Origin: Neocallimastix lanati (nom. inval.)
Taxonomy: Eukaryota > Neocallimastigomycota > Neocallimastigomycetes > Neocallimastigales > Neocallimastigaceae
Assembly (NCBI GenBank): GCA_016946835.1
Contig: JACVTC010000685.1
Location: forward strand, 1-11,945
Reading direction: 5' to 3'
Length of the DNA: 11,945 nt
Part shown: piece by piece, positions 1 through 8,700 of the stretch
Layout: each line of letters starts with the position of its first letter
How positions within the stretch are numbered: position 1 is the stretch's first letter
Made by a program: the position numbers and the translations under genes
Notes under the pieces: model-generated
Told to the model about the DNA's origin: nothing
Databases searched by the model: none
Seen by the model: the letters and a program-made list of their open reading frames with translations, nothing else

Positions 1-659
1 ACATATCTTACACTAATATATTAATATATATATAACATTACTCCTTTAATTATTATAATTATAAATCTTTATATTTTTGTTTCTAACAAATATTTTCATA
101 CTTTATTGAGTATATATTAAAATTATTTGAGGATTAGAAATAATGAAAGCGTTTAATATTAAATGAATTATGAAATTAATATCTTTGTATATAAAAAATA
201 TAAATTATATTATAATTCCAAATGATAATAATTTATTTAAATTTTATTAAAATAAATTTAAATTAAAGTAAAATTTTAGAATTTTGAAAATTTAAATTTT
301 AAAAATTTAAAGTAAGAATATTATTAAATATAGTAGAAATTAATTCAAAAATGATTTCTAAAGTCATAAACGAATAAAAGTATTAGTTGAAATTTTAAAT
401 TTATAATAATTTGAATTTAGCTAAATAAACAATGAAATTTTAATGCATTTATAAACTTCACATTTAAAATTTGAAGGAACAAATATTTTCCATTATGAAA
501 ATAAACAAATAAACAAATAAATAAAATTAATGAAATTAATGAAATTACAAAATATTTAAATTTCAATATTTTATCTAAATTTATTTAATAAAAAAATTTA
601 TATATTTTATTTTAGAAACAAATAATTTCATATTGAAATTATAAAATAAACAATTAAAA
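1..659. other. AT-rich upstream intergenic DNA, no gene seen
   Basis: I see no open frame or RNA gene here. The DNA is almost pure A/T with short direct repeats (for example repeated ATGAAATTA units near 529-547). A TATA-like stretch (TTTATATATTTT, about 597-610) lies about 50 bases before the esterase start codon and could belong to its core promoter, but such strings are expected by chance in this composition. Confidence 0.5.
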
Positions 660-1727
660 ATGAATGTGAATAATAAATCTTCAGTTATTATTATATTATT
701 TTTTGCTCTCTTATTTATTAAATTAGACTATGCTTTTGTCCTAAAAGAATCGAATAATCTAAAATTATTACAACGTTGCAAAAAAAGATGCCAAAATAAA
801 AATATAAATTCAATAAGATTTTGCAAAAAATGTCATTCTTTAGGAATGCTTAATAACAATGTAATATCGGAGAAGAAAAATTCAGTAATAATGTTATCCA
901 GTTCTTCAAAATTTGACTACAATAAAATTGAAAATTTGATCATTTTTGGAGATTCTCATTCATCAGTTGATACAAATTTTACAGATATGTCTTATACCGG
1001 TAATTGCCATTCAGGGGGTAAAAATTGGCCTTTACATCTTTTAGATTTTAATAGTAATATAAAATTATTGAATTTTGCAACAAGAGGAGCGGTTGTTGAT
1101 TCAAATATTGCCTATCATAAAAATGATACAATTGATTTTTTAAGGCAATATAAATTATTTTATGAAAAAACAACTTGTGAAAAGAAATCACTTAATGAAT
1201 GGAATAGTTATAATACATTATTTGTAATTTATATAGGAACAAACGATATTGGTCATATAAATAATAAATGTAAAAATGAACATTCTATTTTTTGTACTAA
1301 AAATAATAAACCAGTAAATGATAATATAAACGATATTATTGATATCATTTTTAATATAATTTATAAATTATACAATTTTGGTGCAAGAAATATAATGATA
1401 TTTACTATATCTCCAAAACGCTATATCTTAGATAATTATTTAAAAAATGATGTCTTAAGTTTTAACAATAATATAATTGAAAAATCAAAGTATTTTTTTA
1501 AAAAGCATTCTGACATTAACTTTATTATTTATAATACTGCTGATAAATTTAAAGATATCATTTCTAATTGTAATATGTATAAATTAAAAGATTGTACCAA
1601 TATGTGGAAATTAAATAAAGAAAATAATTTATCAGATTATTTATGGTTTGATAGTCATCTAACTGATCATGGAAATAAAATTTTAGCAGAGGATATTAAT
1701 TATTTACTTTACTCTTTAAATAATTAA
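660..1727 (+). CDS. Secreted SGNH/GDSL-family hydrolase (probable carbohydrate acetylesterase-like)
   Basis: This 355-residue protein is a probable secreted ester hydrolase. The N-terminus has a short polar start and a hydrophobic core (residues 9-20) typical of a signal peptide. Residues 40-58 hold a Cys-rich basic segment, C-x3-C-x10-C-x2-C. The SGNH core starts near residue 92. Block I is FGDSH, with nucleophile S99. Block II is TRGAVVDS, with oxyanion G143. Block III is GTND, with N195. Block V is WFDSHLT, with D331 and H333. The order NFA..GA.VDS, a segment like DF..QY..F, and then an IG.ND block resembles fungal CE16 acetylesterases and 'cellulose-binding GDSL' proteins, which remove acetyl groups from plant polysaccharide fragments; the substrate here is inference. 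Oddity: the Asp-His spacing in block V is D-x-H rather than the usual D-x-x-H. N106-F-T is one possible N-glycosylation site. The ATG lies in an A-rich context (AATTAAAAATG), and no dockerin or carbohydrate-binding module is visible. The frame is intact and shows no intron. Confidence 0.85.
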   Translation: MNVNNKSSVIIILFFALLFIKLDYAFVLKESNNLKLLQRCKKRCQNKNINSIRFCKKCHSLGMLNNNVISEKKNSVIMLSSSSKFDYNKIENLIIFGDSHSSVDTNFTDMSYTGNCHSGGKNWPLHLLDFNSNIKLLNFATRGAVVDSNIAYHKNDTIDFLRQYKLFYEKTTCEKKSLNEWNSYNTLFVIYIGTNDIGHINNKCKNEHSIFCTKNNKPVNDNINDIIDIIFNIIYKLYNFGARNIMIFTISPKRYILDNYLKNDVLSFNNNIIEKSKYFFKKHSDINFIIYNTADKFKDIISNCNMYKLKDCTNMWKLNKENNLSDYLWFDSHLTDHGNKILAEDINYLLYSLNN

Positions 1728-3085
1728 ATCAATATTAAATTAGTAAATTAAATAATATATAGTTAAAAATGTTTACATTTATGTCAACTTTGTTAATATT
1801 ATAAAAGTTAATAATGAGTAATATTAAATTAACTAGTACAAATTATGTTTTTTATTTGTTCACATTTACTTAAAATTATAATAATAGTTATGAAGAGAAA
1901 AATACTTTAAATGTATGTTAGAACAAAATCATCAAACATCTATAATTGTTGTTATAAATTGATATTTTAATAAATAAAATATAATTCAATTTTAATACAC
2001 AATATTATAATTTATAATTAATTTTAATAGTTATTGCTAAAATTACATAGTCAAAAAATATAAAGGTTAATGCTAGTTTATAAAGGAGATTATAATTTAA
2101 AGTGATAAAAATCCTAATATATAAGAAGTATTCAATATTCACAAATTAAGATATCATAGTATTATCCTTTAAGAGAAAAGTTTTCCTCATATTAACGAAA
2201 TATATATATTATAGATACATCTGATAATAATGATATAATAAAATAGAAGTTAAATTTTTTTTTTTTTTTTTATTTCTAGAAAATGAAATATTAAAATTTA
2301 TTTTAATTTAAACTTAAAAGAAAAAAAAAGTTGATTATTTCTACTTTAAATATTATTATTATTTTAAAATTATTAGAAGAAGTATTTATTAAAGTATTTT
2401 TAGCTTATTTTTTTTTTATAATTATATTATTTTTTTCTAAACTACTAATAATCAACAATATTTTATTATATAATGAATAATTCTAACCCATTATATTAGT
2501 TATTAATAACATTACTTATTTTATTTTGTATTATTTTTAACTGTTTATTAATAACTTTTATTAGTAAATTATTTGTGTATCCTTTAATATTTTACTTGTT
2601 TTTTTTATTTCATTATTTTTTTTATATTTTTATATTTGTTTCATTTTTATCTTTTATTATATATTTTTTTTTTGGTTTTCAAAATAGAATTTTTTTTTTA
2701 TTTTTTAATAAAACGAATATTTTTTTTATATTTTGCTAGGGATTAACTAAAGAGTTTTTGTTTATCAAGATATCTGTAATTGAGAAATGTATCTGATCTT
2801 GGAGGTGGAAGATTTTATATAATTAATATTTATTTTATTATAAGTTTATAAATTTTTTATTAGCTTAATAAATATTTATGAAATTGATCTTTTTTCGATC
2901 GATAAAAGTAAATAGAAAATTGTTAGTTTTCATATAAATTTCATATTATTATTTTTACAACAAACATAATAAAGTTAATGAAAATATAAAATAATTTTAG
3001 TTCTTGAGATTAATTATAAAATAAAAATTTATTGTCATCAAATCATTTATTTAATATATTAAATACTGACTAATTTTATTAATTA
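1728..3085. other. Intergenic AT-rich DNA, no gene recognised
   Basis: There is no supported gene. An AATAAA at 1969-1974, about 240 bases after the esterase stop, is a weak poly(A)-signal candidate. The stretch is dominated by long T and A runs (for example near 2254-2271 and 2690-2705). One GC-richer patch at 2737-2822 is listed separately. Confidence 0.5.
2737..2822. other. GC-richer island of unknown origin
   Basis: This block stands out from its nearly pure A/T surroundings by containing normal-complexity sequence. On the plus strand it follows a T-rich run ending TTTTGCTAG, which looks like a 3' splice site. A plus-strand frame reads LRNVSDLGGGRF, and a minus-strand frame ends NKNSLVNP then stop. 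Neither matches a family I recognise. It could be an exon fragment, a decayed gene or a decayed repeat. The evidence is only compositional. Confidence 0.25.
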
Positions 3086-3317
3086 TGTTGGAAATAAAAA
3101 CAACATTCATTTTTATTATTAATTTAAATATATCCAATTATTTGTTATGAATAAATTAATGTATTGTTTCATGAATGATATAAATTATTCTATGATTCAT
3201 AAAAATAAAATTTCTCTTCTTAATCTTTTTATTGATAATTATAAATTCAAAATAAAACTAATAAAAGATTACATAAATTAAAACTTTTATATTTGGTGTT
3301 TAAAATTGTTCTTAAAA
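3086..3317 (+). repeat. Possible degraded copia-type LTR, plus orientation
   Basis: The segment begins TGTTGGAAATA, like a Ty1/copia LTR start, and ends TTCTTAAAA directly before a primer-binding-like sequence at 3318. The intact element's LTR likewise ends GTCTAAAA directly before the same 15-base sequence. It shares the 12-mer TTTGGTGTTTAA with the minus-strand relic LTR (3733 to 3722). The left boundary is a guess based on TGTT, and no partner LTR is in the window. Confidence 0.3.
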
Positions 3318-3356
3318 GATTAAGAGTCTCAACTCATCCAGTTGAGCAATATATCA
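3318..3356 (+). other. Primer-binding-like site complementary to the 5' half of tRNA-Lys(CUU)
   Basis: GATTAAGAGTCTCAA (3318-3332) is identical to the 15 bases that follow the 5' LTR of the intact element. Its complement, TTGAGACTCTTAATC, is the anticodon arm of a tRNA-Lys with anticodon CTT. The complement of the next bases, GCTCAACTGGATGAG, has the form of a D-arm (GCTC/GAGT stem, GG in the loop). The 3' half of a tRNA (T-arm TTCRA, acceptor closure) is absent on the minus strand. I therefore read it as a retroelement primer site, with a truncated tRNA-Lys pseudogene as the alternative. Confidence 0.45.
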
Positions 3357-3708
3357 AAGCTAAGTTGAAATATTTAATAATATATATATATTTATAACTA
3401 TAAATTTCATATACTTAATTTTTTTTTAAATTTACAGGAAACGATTTTTTTTTTGAACCAGAACCATCAATTACAAAATTTTGAGGACATAATAATAAAT
3501 AAATTAACATATATAGATAGTAACATATATAATAATGAAATAAAAATTAGATTATTTCAGATAAACACTCCTTAAAATAATTAATTAAGATGAAAATAAT
3601 TGATAGTCATCTAATTAAGTTACAAATTTAAGACATAGAGTCAACTAATAAACACTAATTTGAAAATATAAATTGAATGATAGTCAAATAGTGGTTGTTA
3701 AGTTGAAA

Positions 3709-3960
3709 ATAATAATGATTATTAAACACCAAAAACAAATATTGAGAAAATTAGATATATTTTTAGAATAATATTTTATATATAATACTTAATACTTAAT
3801 TTTATTTATCTTTATTTTTTATAATTACAAAAGTGTATATATTTTTAACAAGGTTACATTTTATTTCTTTTATAATTTTATTTAAATATAATAATATTCT
3901 GATTGGGTAAAATATATTAAAGTCATTATTAAGTATTTATTTTTTTTTTATATTCTAACA
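3709..3960 (-). repeat. Relic copia 3' LTR, minus orientation
   Basis: Read on the minus strand from 3960, the sequence starts TGTTAGAATA directly after the purine tract TTTTAGGAGGAA, the standard junction of a copia polypurine tract with its 3' LTR. It holds a CCAATCA box and a TATAAAAG box separated by exactly 25 bases, the same spacing as in the intact element's LTR. The inner end (3960) is well supported. The outer end near 3709 is only estimated from a motif shared with the segment at 3293-3317. The rest of the sequence is diverged from the intact element's LTR, so this is a related but different or older family member. Confidence 0.55.
3867..3906 (-). promoter_or_regulatory. Relic LTR CCAAT and TATA boxes
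   Basis: On the minus strand CCAATCA (3906-3900) is followed after 25 bases by TATAAAAG (3874-3867). The intact LTR has the same two boxes at the same spacing, which supports a real promoter module rather than chance A/T strings. Confidence 0.4.
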
Positions 3961-3999
3961 TTCCTCCTAAAATATGACTTTCCTAAAATGTCATTTTTT
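3961..3999 (-). other. Relic polypurine tract with adjoining hairpin
   Basis: On the minus strand the purine tract TTAGGAGGAA ends at 3961, next to the relic LTR. A stem-loop immediately before it pairs 3969-3978 with 3990-3999 around an 11-base loop, with one T-T mismatch. Its position (9 bases from the LTR start), arm length and loop length equal those of the hairpin in the intact element (4330-4360), although the sequence differs. Confidence 0.5.
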
Positions 4000-4013
4000 T
4001 AATTTATATTATT

Positions 4014-4122
4014 TCAAATAAAATATAAATCATCAATTTTTGTTAATAAGGAATTTCTAAATTTATCCATTAATGTCCCATTTAAATACTTCGTAAACCC
4101 ATAAACTATTTAATAAATAACA
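4014..4122 (-). pseudogene. Relic copia RNase H C-terminal fragment
   Basis: From 4100 down to the TGA at 4014-4016 the minus strand reads GFTKYLNGTLMDKFRNSLL and then TKIDDLYFI. This is clearly homologous to the C-terminus of the intact element's RNase H (GFTKYLNNTLMEKFRNSLL, then YKIEDLKF). Upstream of 4100 the frame decays (VYG in place of ADG, then a stop). The fragment ends abruptly at the target duplication of the intact element, which shows that the younger element interrupted it. It is a non-functional remnant followed by its own polypurine tract and LTR. Confidence 0.8.
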
Positions 4123-4127
4123 ATAAG
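4123..4127. repeat. Target-site duplication ATAAG, left copy
   Basis: ATAAG directly abuts the outer end of the left LTR and is repeated at 10370-10374 beyond the right LTR. Five bases is the usual duplication for Ty1/copia integrases. An extra shared A makes a 6-base reading possible, but the TG start of the LTR favours five. Confidence 0.8.
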
Positions 4128-4321
4128 TTTTAGACACATTAATGTTTATAATAGTTTAATTTATTTATATTATAGATATTTTATTATTTATTAATATATA
4201 TTTTATAAAAATAGAACTAAAGAAAAACATATTCATTTAGAAAGCTTTTATACATGAATATTATTTATTAAACTAATTGATTGGTTAATATAAAATGAAG
4301 TATAGTAAATATATTTTAACA
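4128..4321 (-). repeat. 3' LTR of the copia element
   Basis: This 194-bp direct repeat is identical to 10176-10369 at an offset of 6048. On the minus strand it starts TGTTAAAATA and ends GTGTCTAAAA, so the terminal dinucleotides are TG and AA rather than TG and CA. It holds CCAATCA (4284-4278), TATAAAAG (4252-4245) and an AATAAA (4192-4187) that could serve as poly(A) signal. Confidence 0.92.
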
Positions 4322-4330
4322 CTCCTTCTC
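4322..4330 (-). promoter_or_regulatory. Polypurine tract (plus-strand primer site)
   Basis: On the minus strand GAGAAGGAG directly precedes the TGTT of the 3' LTR. This purine run next to the 3' LTR is where the RNase H-resistant primer for plus-strand DNA is made in LTR retroelements. Confidence 0.8.
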
Positions 4331-4360
4331 AAATGTAACTTCGTTTCAATGTTACATTTG
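4330..4360 (-). other. Perfect 10-bp stem-loop next to the polypurine tract
   Basis: CAAATGTAAC (4330-4339) and GTTACATTTG (4351-4360) are perfect inverted arms around an 11-base loop, between the Pol stop codon and the polypurine tract. The older relic keeps a stem-loop of the same size at the same distance from its LTR, with several pairs changed on both sides. That points to a selected structure in RNA or DNA. Confidence 0.65.
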
Positions 4361-4386
4361 TTTAATTTTAACTATATTTTTTAGAA

Positions 4387-5769
4387 TTAAAATTTTAAAT
4401 CCTCAATTTTATATAATAAAGAATTTCTGAATTTTTCCATAAGAGTGTTATTCAGATATTTAGTGAATCCATCGGCCAAATTATTTTGAGATTGAATATA
4501 TTCTAATTTTATAAAATTTTTATTTATTATTTCTCTAATATAATGAATTCTTATATCTATATGTTTTGTCTTCGGATTAATAGATTGATTTTTGCTATTG
4601 AATATGGCAGCTTTGTTATCTATTTTTATTTTAATACATTTAATATTATAATATAATTCTTTCATTAAGTTTAAATACCAAATGCAGTGCTTGCCACATT
4701 CACTCAGACTATAATACTCCGATTCTGCAGTAGATGTTGACACACAGTGTTGTAGCTTGGAACACCAGCTAGTTGGTGCGTTGCCCATGGTTACTAAAAA
4801 ACCTGTTGTTGATCTTCTGGTTTCAGTATCTCCTGCAAAGTCGGCATCAACAAAGGCTTCTATTCCTAGTTTCCTTGTATAGTTTATCCCGTAACTTGTT
4901 GTTCCTTTAAGATATCTTAGTATTCTTACGACATTGTTCCAGTCTTCCATATTTGGATTATTTGATTTTCGTGCTGCTTTACTTACCGAAAATAGAATAT
5001 CAGGTCTGGTGCATATAGCAATATAGAGTAAATTTCCTATTGCACTTCGGTAGATAGTTTGATTAAACTTTATATTTCTAAGTTTGTCGTCCGTAATTGG
5101 TTTTGTATTCCTTAATGGTTTTTCATTATTCATATTGAATTTTTCTAAAACCTCTATAATGTATCTTCTTTGATGTATAAAATATCCGTTTTTGTGTTTA
5201 ACAAATTTTATTCCGATAACGAAATCCACCTCTCCAATTTCTTTTATTTTATATTTTCTTTTGAAATATTCTTTTATAATTTTAATTTCATTCTCTTTTC
5301 CAGCGATTAAAATATCGTCAACATAAATACCGACGATACATAAAATGTTTTTATTTTTACCATTTTTTACATATATACATAGTTCACTTACCATTCTTCT
5401 AAGTCCTATTTTAGTTAAGAATTTATTAATTTCTTTATTCCATTCTCGTCCGCTTTGTTTCAGACCATATATAGCCTTGTTTAATTTCCAGTATTTTCTA
5501 TTAAAATCTGGATGACCTTCTGGAGGTTTCATATAAATATTTTCACTTAACTTGGCATTAAGGTAAGCAGCGTTTATATCGATTTGTTCTATATTAAAAT
5601 TATTTTGGGCAGCAATTGAAGTTAAAATTCTGATAGAGTCGTGTTTTAACGTTGGTGCAAAAGTATCATGAAAGTCTATTCCAAATTCTTGGGTAAAACC
5701 TCGTGCTACCAATCTTGCCTTTCTTTTTGTTATCTCGCCATTCGCATTTCTTTTATATTTGAAAATCCA
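4387..5769 (-). CDS. Copia reverse transcriptase-RNase H part of Pol (downstream of the in-frame TGA)
   Basis: This stretch is in the same frame as the Gag-integrase part and separated from it only by the TGA at 5770-5772; the first codons read WIFKYKRNANG. There is no plausible initiator ATG at the head (codon 5712-5710 is TTG), so it is the continuation of one polyprotein rather than a separate gene. Residue numbers below count from codon 5712. The reverse transcriptase shows VARGFTQ, the first catalytic Asp in QIDINAAYLNA (D45), AIYGLKQ, and YVDD (Y130-D133). The RNase H shows D289 in FVDADFAGD, E330 in STAESEYYSL, D365 in KIDNKAA and D414 in ADGFTKYL. All expected active-site residues are present. 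The stop TAA is at 4389-4387, followed by the hairpin and polypurine tract. The product would copy element RNA into DNA inside virus-like particles, if it is translated through the TGA. Confidence 0.9.
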   Translation of the reverse strand, partial: WIFKYKRNANGEITKRKARLVARGFTQEFGIDFHDTFAPTLKHDSIRILTSIAAQNNFNIEQIDINAAYLNAKLSENIYMKPPEGHPDFNRKYWKLNKAIYGLKQSGREWNKEINKFLTKIGLRRMVSELCIYVKNGKNKNILCIVGIYVDDILIAGKENEIKIIKEYFKRKYKIKEIGEVDFVIGIKFVKHKNGYFIHQRRYIIEVLEKFNMNNEKPLRNTKPITDDKLRNIKFNQTIYRSAIGNLLYIAICTRPDILFSVSKAARKSNNPNMEDWNNVVRILRYLKGTTSYGINYTRKLGIEAFVDADFAGDTETRRSTTGFLVTMGNAPTSWCSKLQHCVSTSTAESEYYSLSECGKHCIWYLNLMKELYYNIKCIKIKIDNKAAIFNSKNQSINPKTKHIDIRIHYIREIINKNFIKLEYIQSQNNLADGFTKYLNNTLMEKFRNSLLYKIEDLKF

Positions 5770-5772
5770 TCA
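5770..5772 (-). other. In-frame TGA interrupting Gag-Pol
   Basis: The codons around it read TCC TCA TGA TGG ATT. In copia-type reverse transcriptases this place (motif S-K/R-W-V/I-F-K) holds Lys or Arg. A single base change from CGA or AGA explains it. No strong readthrough signal such as a following CTA is visible. I infer a recent inactivating mutation; programmed readthrough is the alternative. Confidence 0.85.
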
Positions 5773-8700
5773 TGAGGAAATTACATTGGCATTTTTGGGT
5801 ATATATTTAATTGTATTAAATACATTTAAGTTTTTCATATTGCTTAATTCTTCATTTACTGCATTAATCCATTCTTTTCTATCGATTAAATTTTGAATGT
5901 CTTTATAATTTTCTGGTTCTCTTAAGGTATTTGTTGTCTTTTTTCTTTTGTTATTACTTTCATTTATAATATTCATAGTTCTTTTTTTATTATTGGTCTC
6001 GATATTATTTAATTTAAATGAATTGTTATTAGTCAATAAAGTATTTATAATTTCGTTTCCATTACGTTGAATATAATTTTTATTGATAATTGCGTTGTCA
6101 TTTACTCTGCTGCTTTCAATATTATTATTATTATTGATTGTTTTATTGGCTGTATTATCATTTATTTTATTATTATTATCTTCTATATTTTGGCTATTAT
6201 TATTATTTTCAATATTATTATTATTAATTCTAATTTTATTATTACTATTATTTGTATTATTATTATTACTATTATTTGTATTATTATTATTATTATTATT
6301 ATTTATATTATTATTATTGATAAAATTATTATTGGTTATGTTATTATTATTAATATTATTATTGTTTATATTATTATTATTATTTGTATTATTATTAATG
6401 AAATTATTGTTATGGTTATTATTATTGATATTTTCATTGTTATTGTTACTATTATTGTTACTGTAATTATTATTTCTTTGTTTTTTGTTATATTTTCTTT
6501 TATTCTTAGAATTATTTTTATTGATTATATCTTCGTATATATTTTGTATATTGCTATTATTTAATATTGGTGAATTACTTAGGATGTTTTCTGAATTAAA
6601 AAATTCATTAGAACCTGGATAATCAATTTTATTTAATTTTTGTTGAATATTATGATTAATGTTATATGTATTGGTATCGTATGTATTTTTATTATAGTAT
6701 GTATTATATGTATTATCTCCCCTGATTTCGTGATCCGGAATAAAATTGGAAAATTCAGTTGAGCATTCTTTAAGATAACTGTTTCCAGGATTGGATTCGA
6801 AAAAAGCAACAGATCTAGATAGGATTATTTTATTAGTAGTAATATCTAAAATTTTGTAAGCTGATGGATTTTCAGAGTATCCTAGAAAAATCCCTGGTTT
6901 AGTATTGTTATCGAATTTAGATCTAAAGACTTTAGGAATAAAGAAATAAACTTTGCATCCAAATACTTTAATATTTGAATAGTTGACCTTTGTTTTGTTA
7001 ATTATTTCATAAGGTATTTTCATATTTATTCCTTTGTGTGGAATGCGATTATGTATATAATTAGCAGTAGAGGTAGCATCTTCCCAAAATTGGTGACTAA
7101 GTTTAGAGTCATTCAGCATAGCTTTGGCGGAATTAATTAGGGTGCCATTGAAGCGTTCCACTCTTCCATTTTGTTGTGGGTTATATGGTACAGTTAGCTG
7201 ATGTTTGATACCATAAGATTTAAAGAATAAATTAAAATTATTATTGCAAAATTCTGTACCATTATCCGTTCGAATATATATAATTCTAGTATTATACTTA
7301 TTTTTAATACTTAAAAACCAATTGTAAAATGAGTTAAAGGTGTCACTTTTAGATTTTAAAAACAAAGTCCATCCATAGCGTGAATAGTCATCGAGGATTG
7401 TAAAAAGATATTTGTTACCATAAAGTGATTCAGGAAGAGGACCAACCAAGTCCATGTGAAGTAATTCAAATATATGTTTCGACTTATTTGTTGCTTGCTT
7501 ATATGGTTTATTTTTAAGTTTTGAATTCATACAAATTGGGCATTGATTAACTGGTGTATTAAGTTTTAATAATTTGTTTTTAATATGACTAATATCAAAA
7601 TGACATAATCTTCTATGCCATAAATTTAATCTCTTTGCTGCATTTGGTGTAGTGAAATTTATTTCTAAATTATTATGTTGATTGTTATTATTATTGAGAT
7701 TTATTTTATTATTGGAAAACCAAATTTTAAATGTATTAGTCTTGGTCGCAGTGATGTTAACTATTCTTTTATCATTGCTATCGTAAATGATTGCATATGA
7801 TTTATTATTTGAATTATTAAAAACAATTTTATAATTTTCTTTTAGTAATTTGCATATGGATATTAAATTTTTATTGATGGCTGGAGAGTAGTATACCTCA
7901 TTAAGTATTATTTCATTGTTGTTTACATATCCCTTAAATTTTCCTTTATGGCCAGCTGTAATTATTTGTCCATTAGCTAGATTAATTTCTTCATTACATT
8001 TTTTTATGTCTATTAGAAGATTAAGATTGCTTGTGATATTGATTGAAGCACCGGAGTCCAAAATCCAACATGAAAGAAAATTTTTATCACTATCTTCATT
8101 TAAAAATTCTTTTTCAACGTTACAGTAATTTAATTCAATATTATTTTCTGTATTATAATCTTTAGTAAAGGCATCTGCGTATATTGTGTCATAATTACTT
8201 GAAGAGGCATCATTAGTGTTCACATAATTAATATCGTTTTGAAATTTTCTTTTGTTTTTAGTTCTTTTATTAAATTTATTTTTGTTTTTATTTTTATATA
8301 AATTATTTTTTCTGAATTTACATTCATAGAAGTAATGTCCTCTTCTTCCACAATAGTTGCATCTTCCACTACTCCTTTTGAGGCTTTTTCTTTTACCTTT
8401 AGTTCTATTATTGTTTCGATAATTCTTACTCTTTCTTGTTTCAGCATTGAAGAGAACATTATTGTTGTTTTCCTGAATTGAATTTTTTTCTTTTAAATTA
8501 GATAAAACGATATTAGGGATGATTTCCTTAACATAGGAGCAGCATGATTCCCAACTCTTATGTTGAAAAACGTTTATCCACCTTAGATCTTCAGGTAAGC
8601 ATCTATTTAGAATGCCGATTTTTGTATTTATACTAAGGTCATTGTCAATTTTCTCAAGTTCGTCTATTAAATTTTGCAAATTGGCAATGTATATATTTAT

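Noticed and set aside
3315-3360. A functional tRNA-Lys(CUU) gene on the minus strand
   Set aside because: The anticodon arm and D-arm look right, but there is no T-arm and no acceptor-stem closure; the next element has the same 15 bases beside its LTR.
3602-3618. GATAGTCATCTAA shared with the esterase block V coding sequence (near 1650)
   Set aside because: It is a short match in highly biased DNA with no protein continuity on either side; most likely chance.
5710-5712. A separate start codon for the reverse transcriptase part
   Set aside because: The codon is TTG in a eukaryotic element, and the frame continues upstream to the TGA with conserved reverse transcriptase sequence, so no independent start is needed.
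6067-6564. Plus-strand open frames rich in Ile or Leu (6067-6564 and 6083-6466)
   Set aside because: They are the antisense of the AAT/AAC repeat encoding the poly-Asn linker of Pol; low complexity, with no independent evidence.
7916-8128. Plus-strand 70-residue open frame
   Set aside because: It lies antisense inside the protease region of the copia polyprotein, with no recognisable domain.
8220-8459. Minus-strand 79-residue frame in another phase
   Set aside because: It overlaps the Gag zinc-knuckle and basic region in a different frame; that region is explained by Gag.
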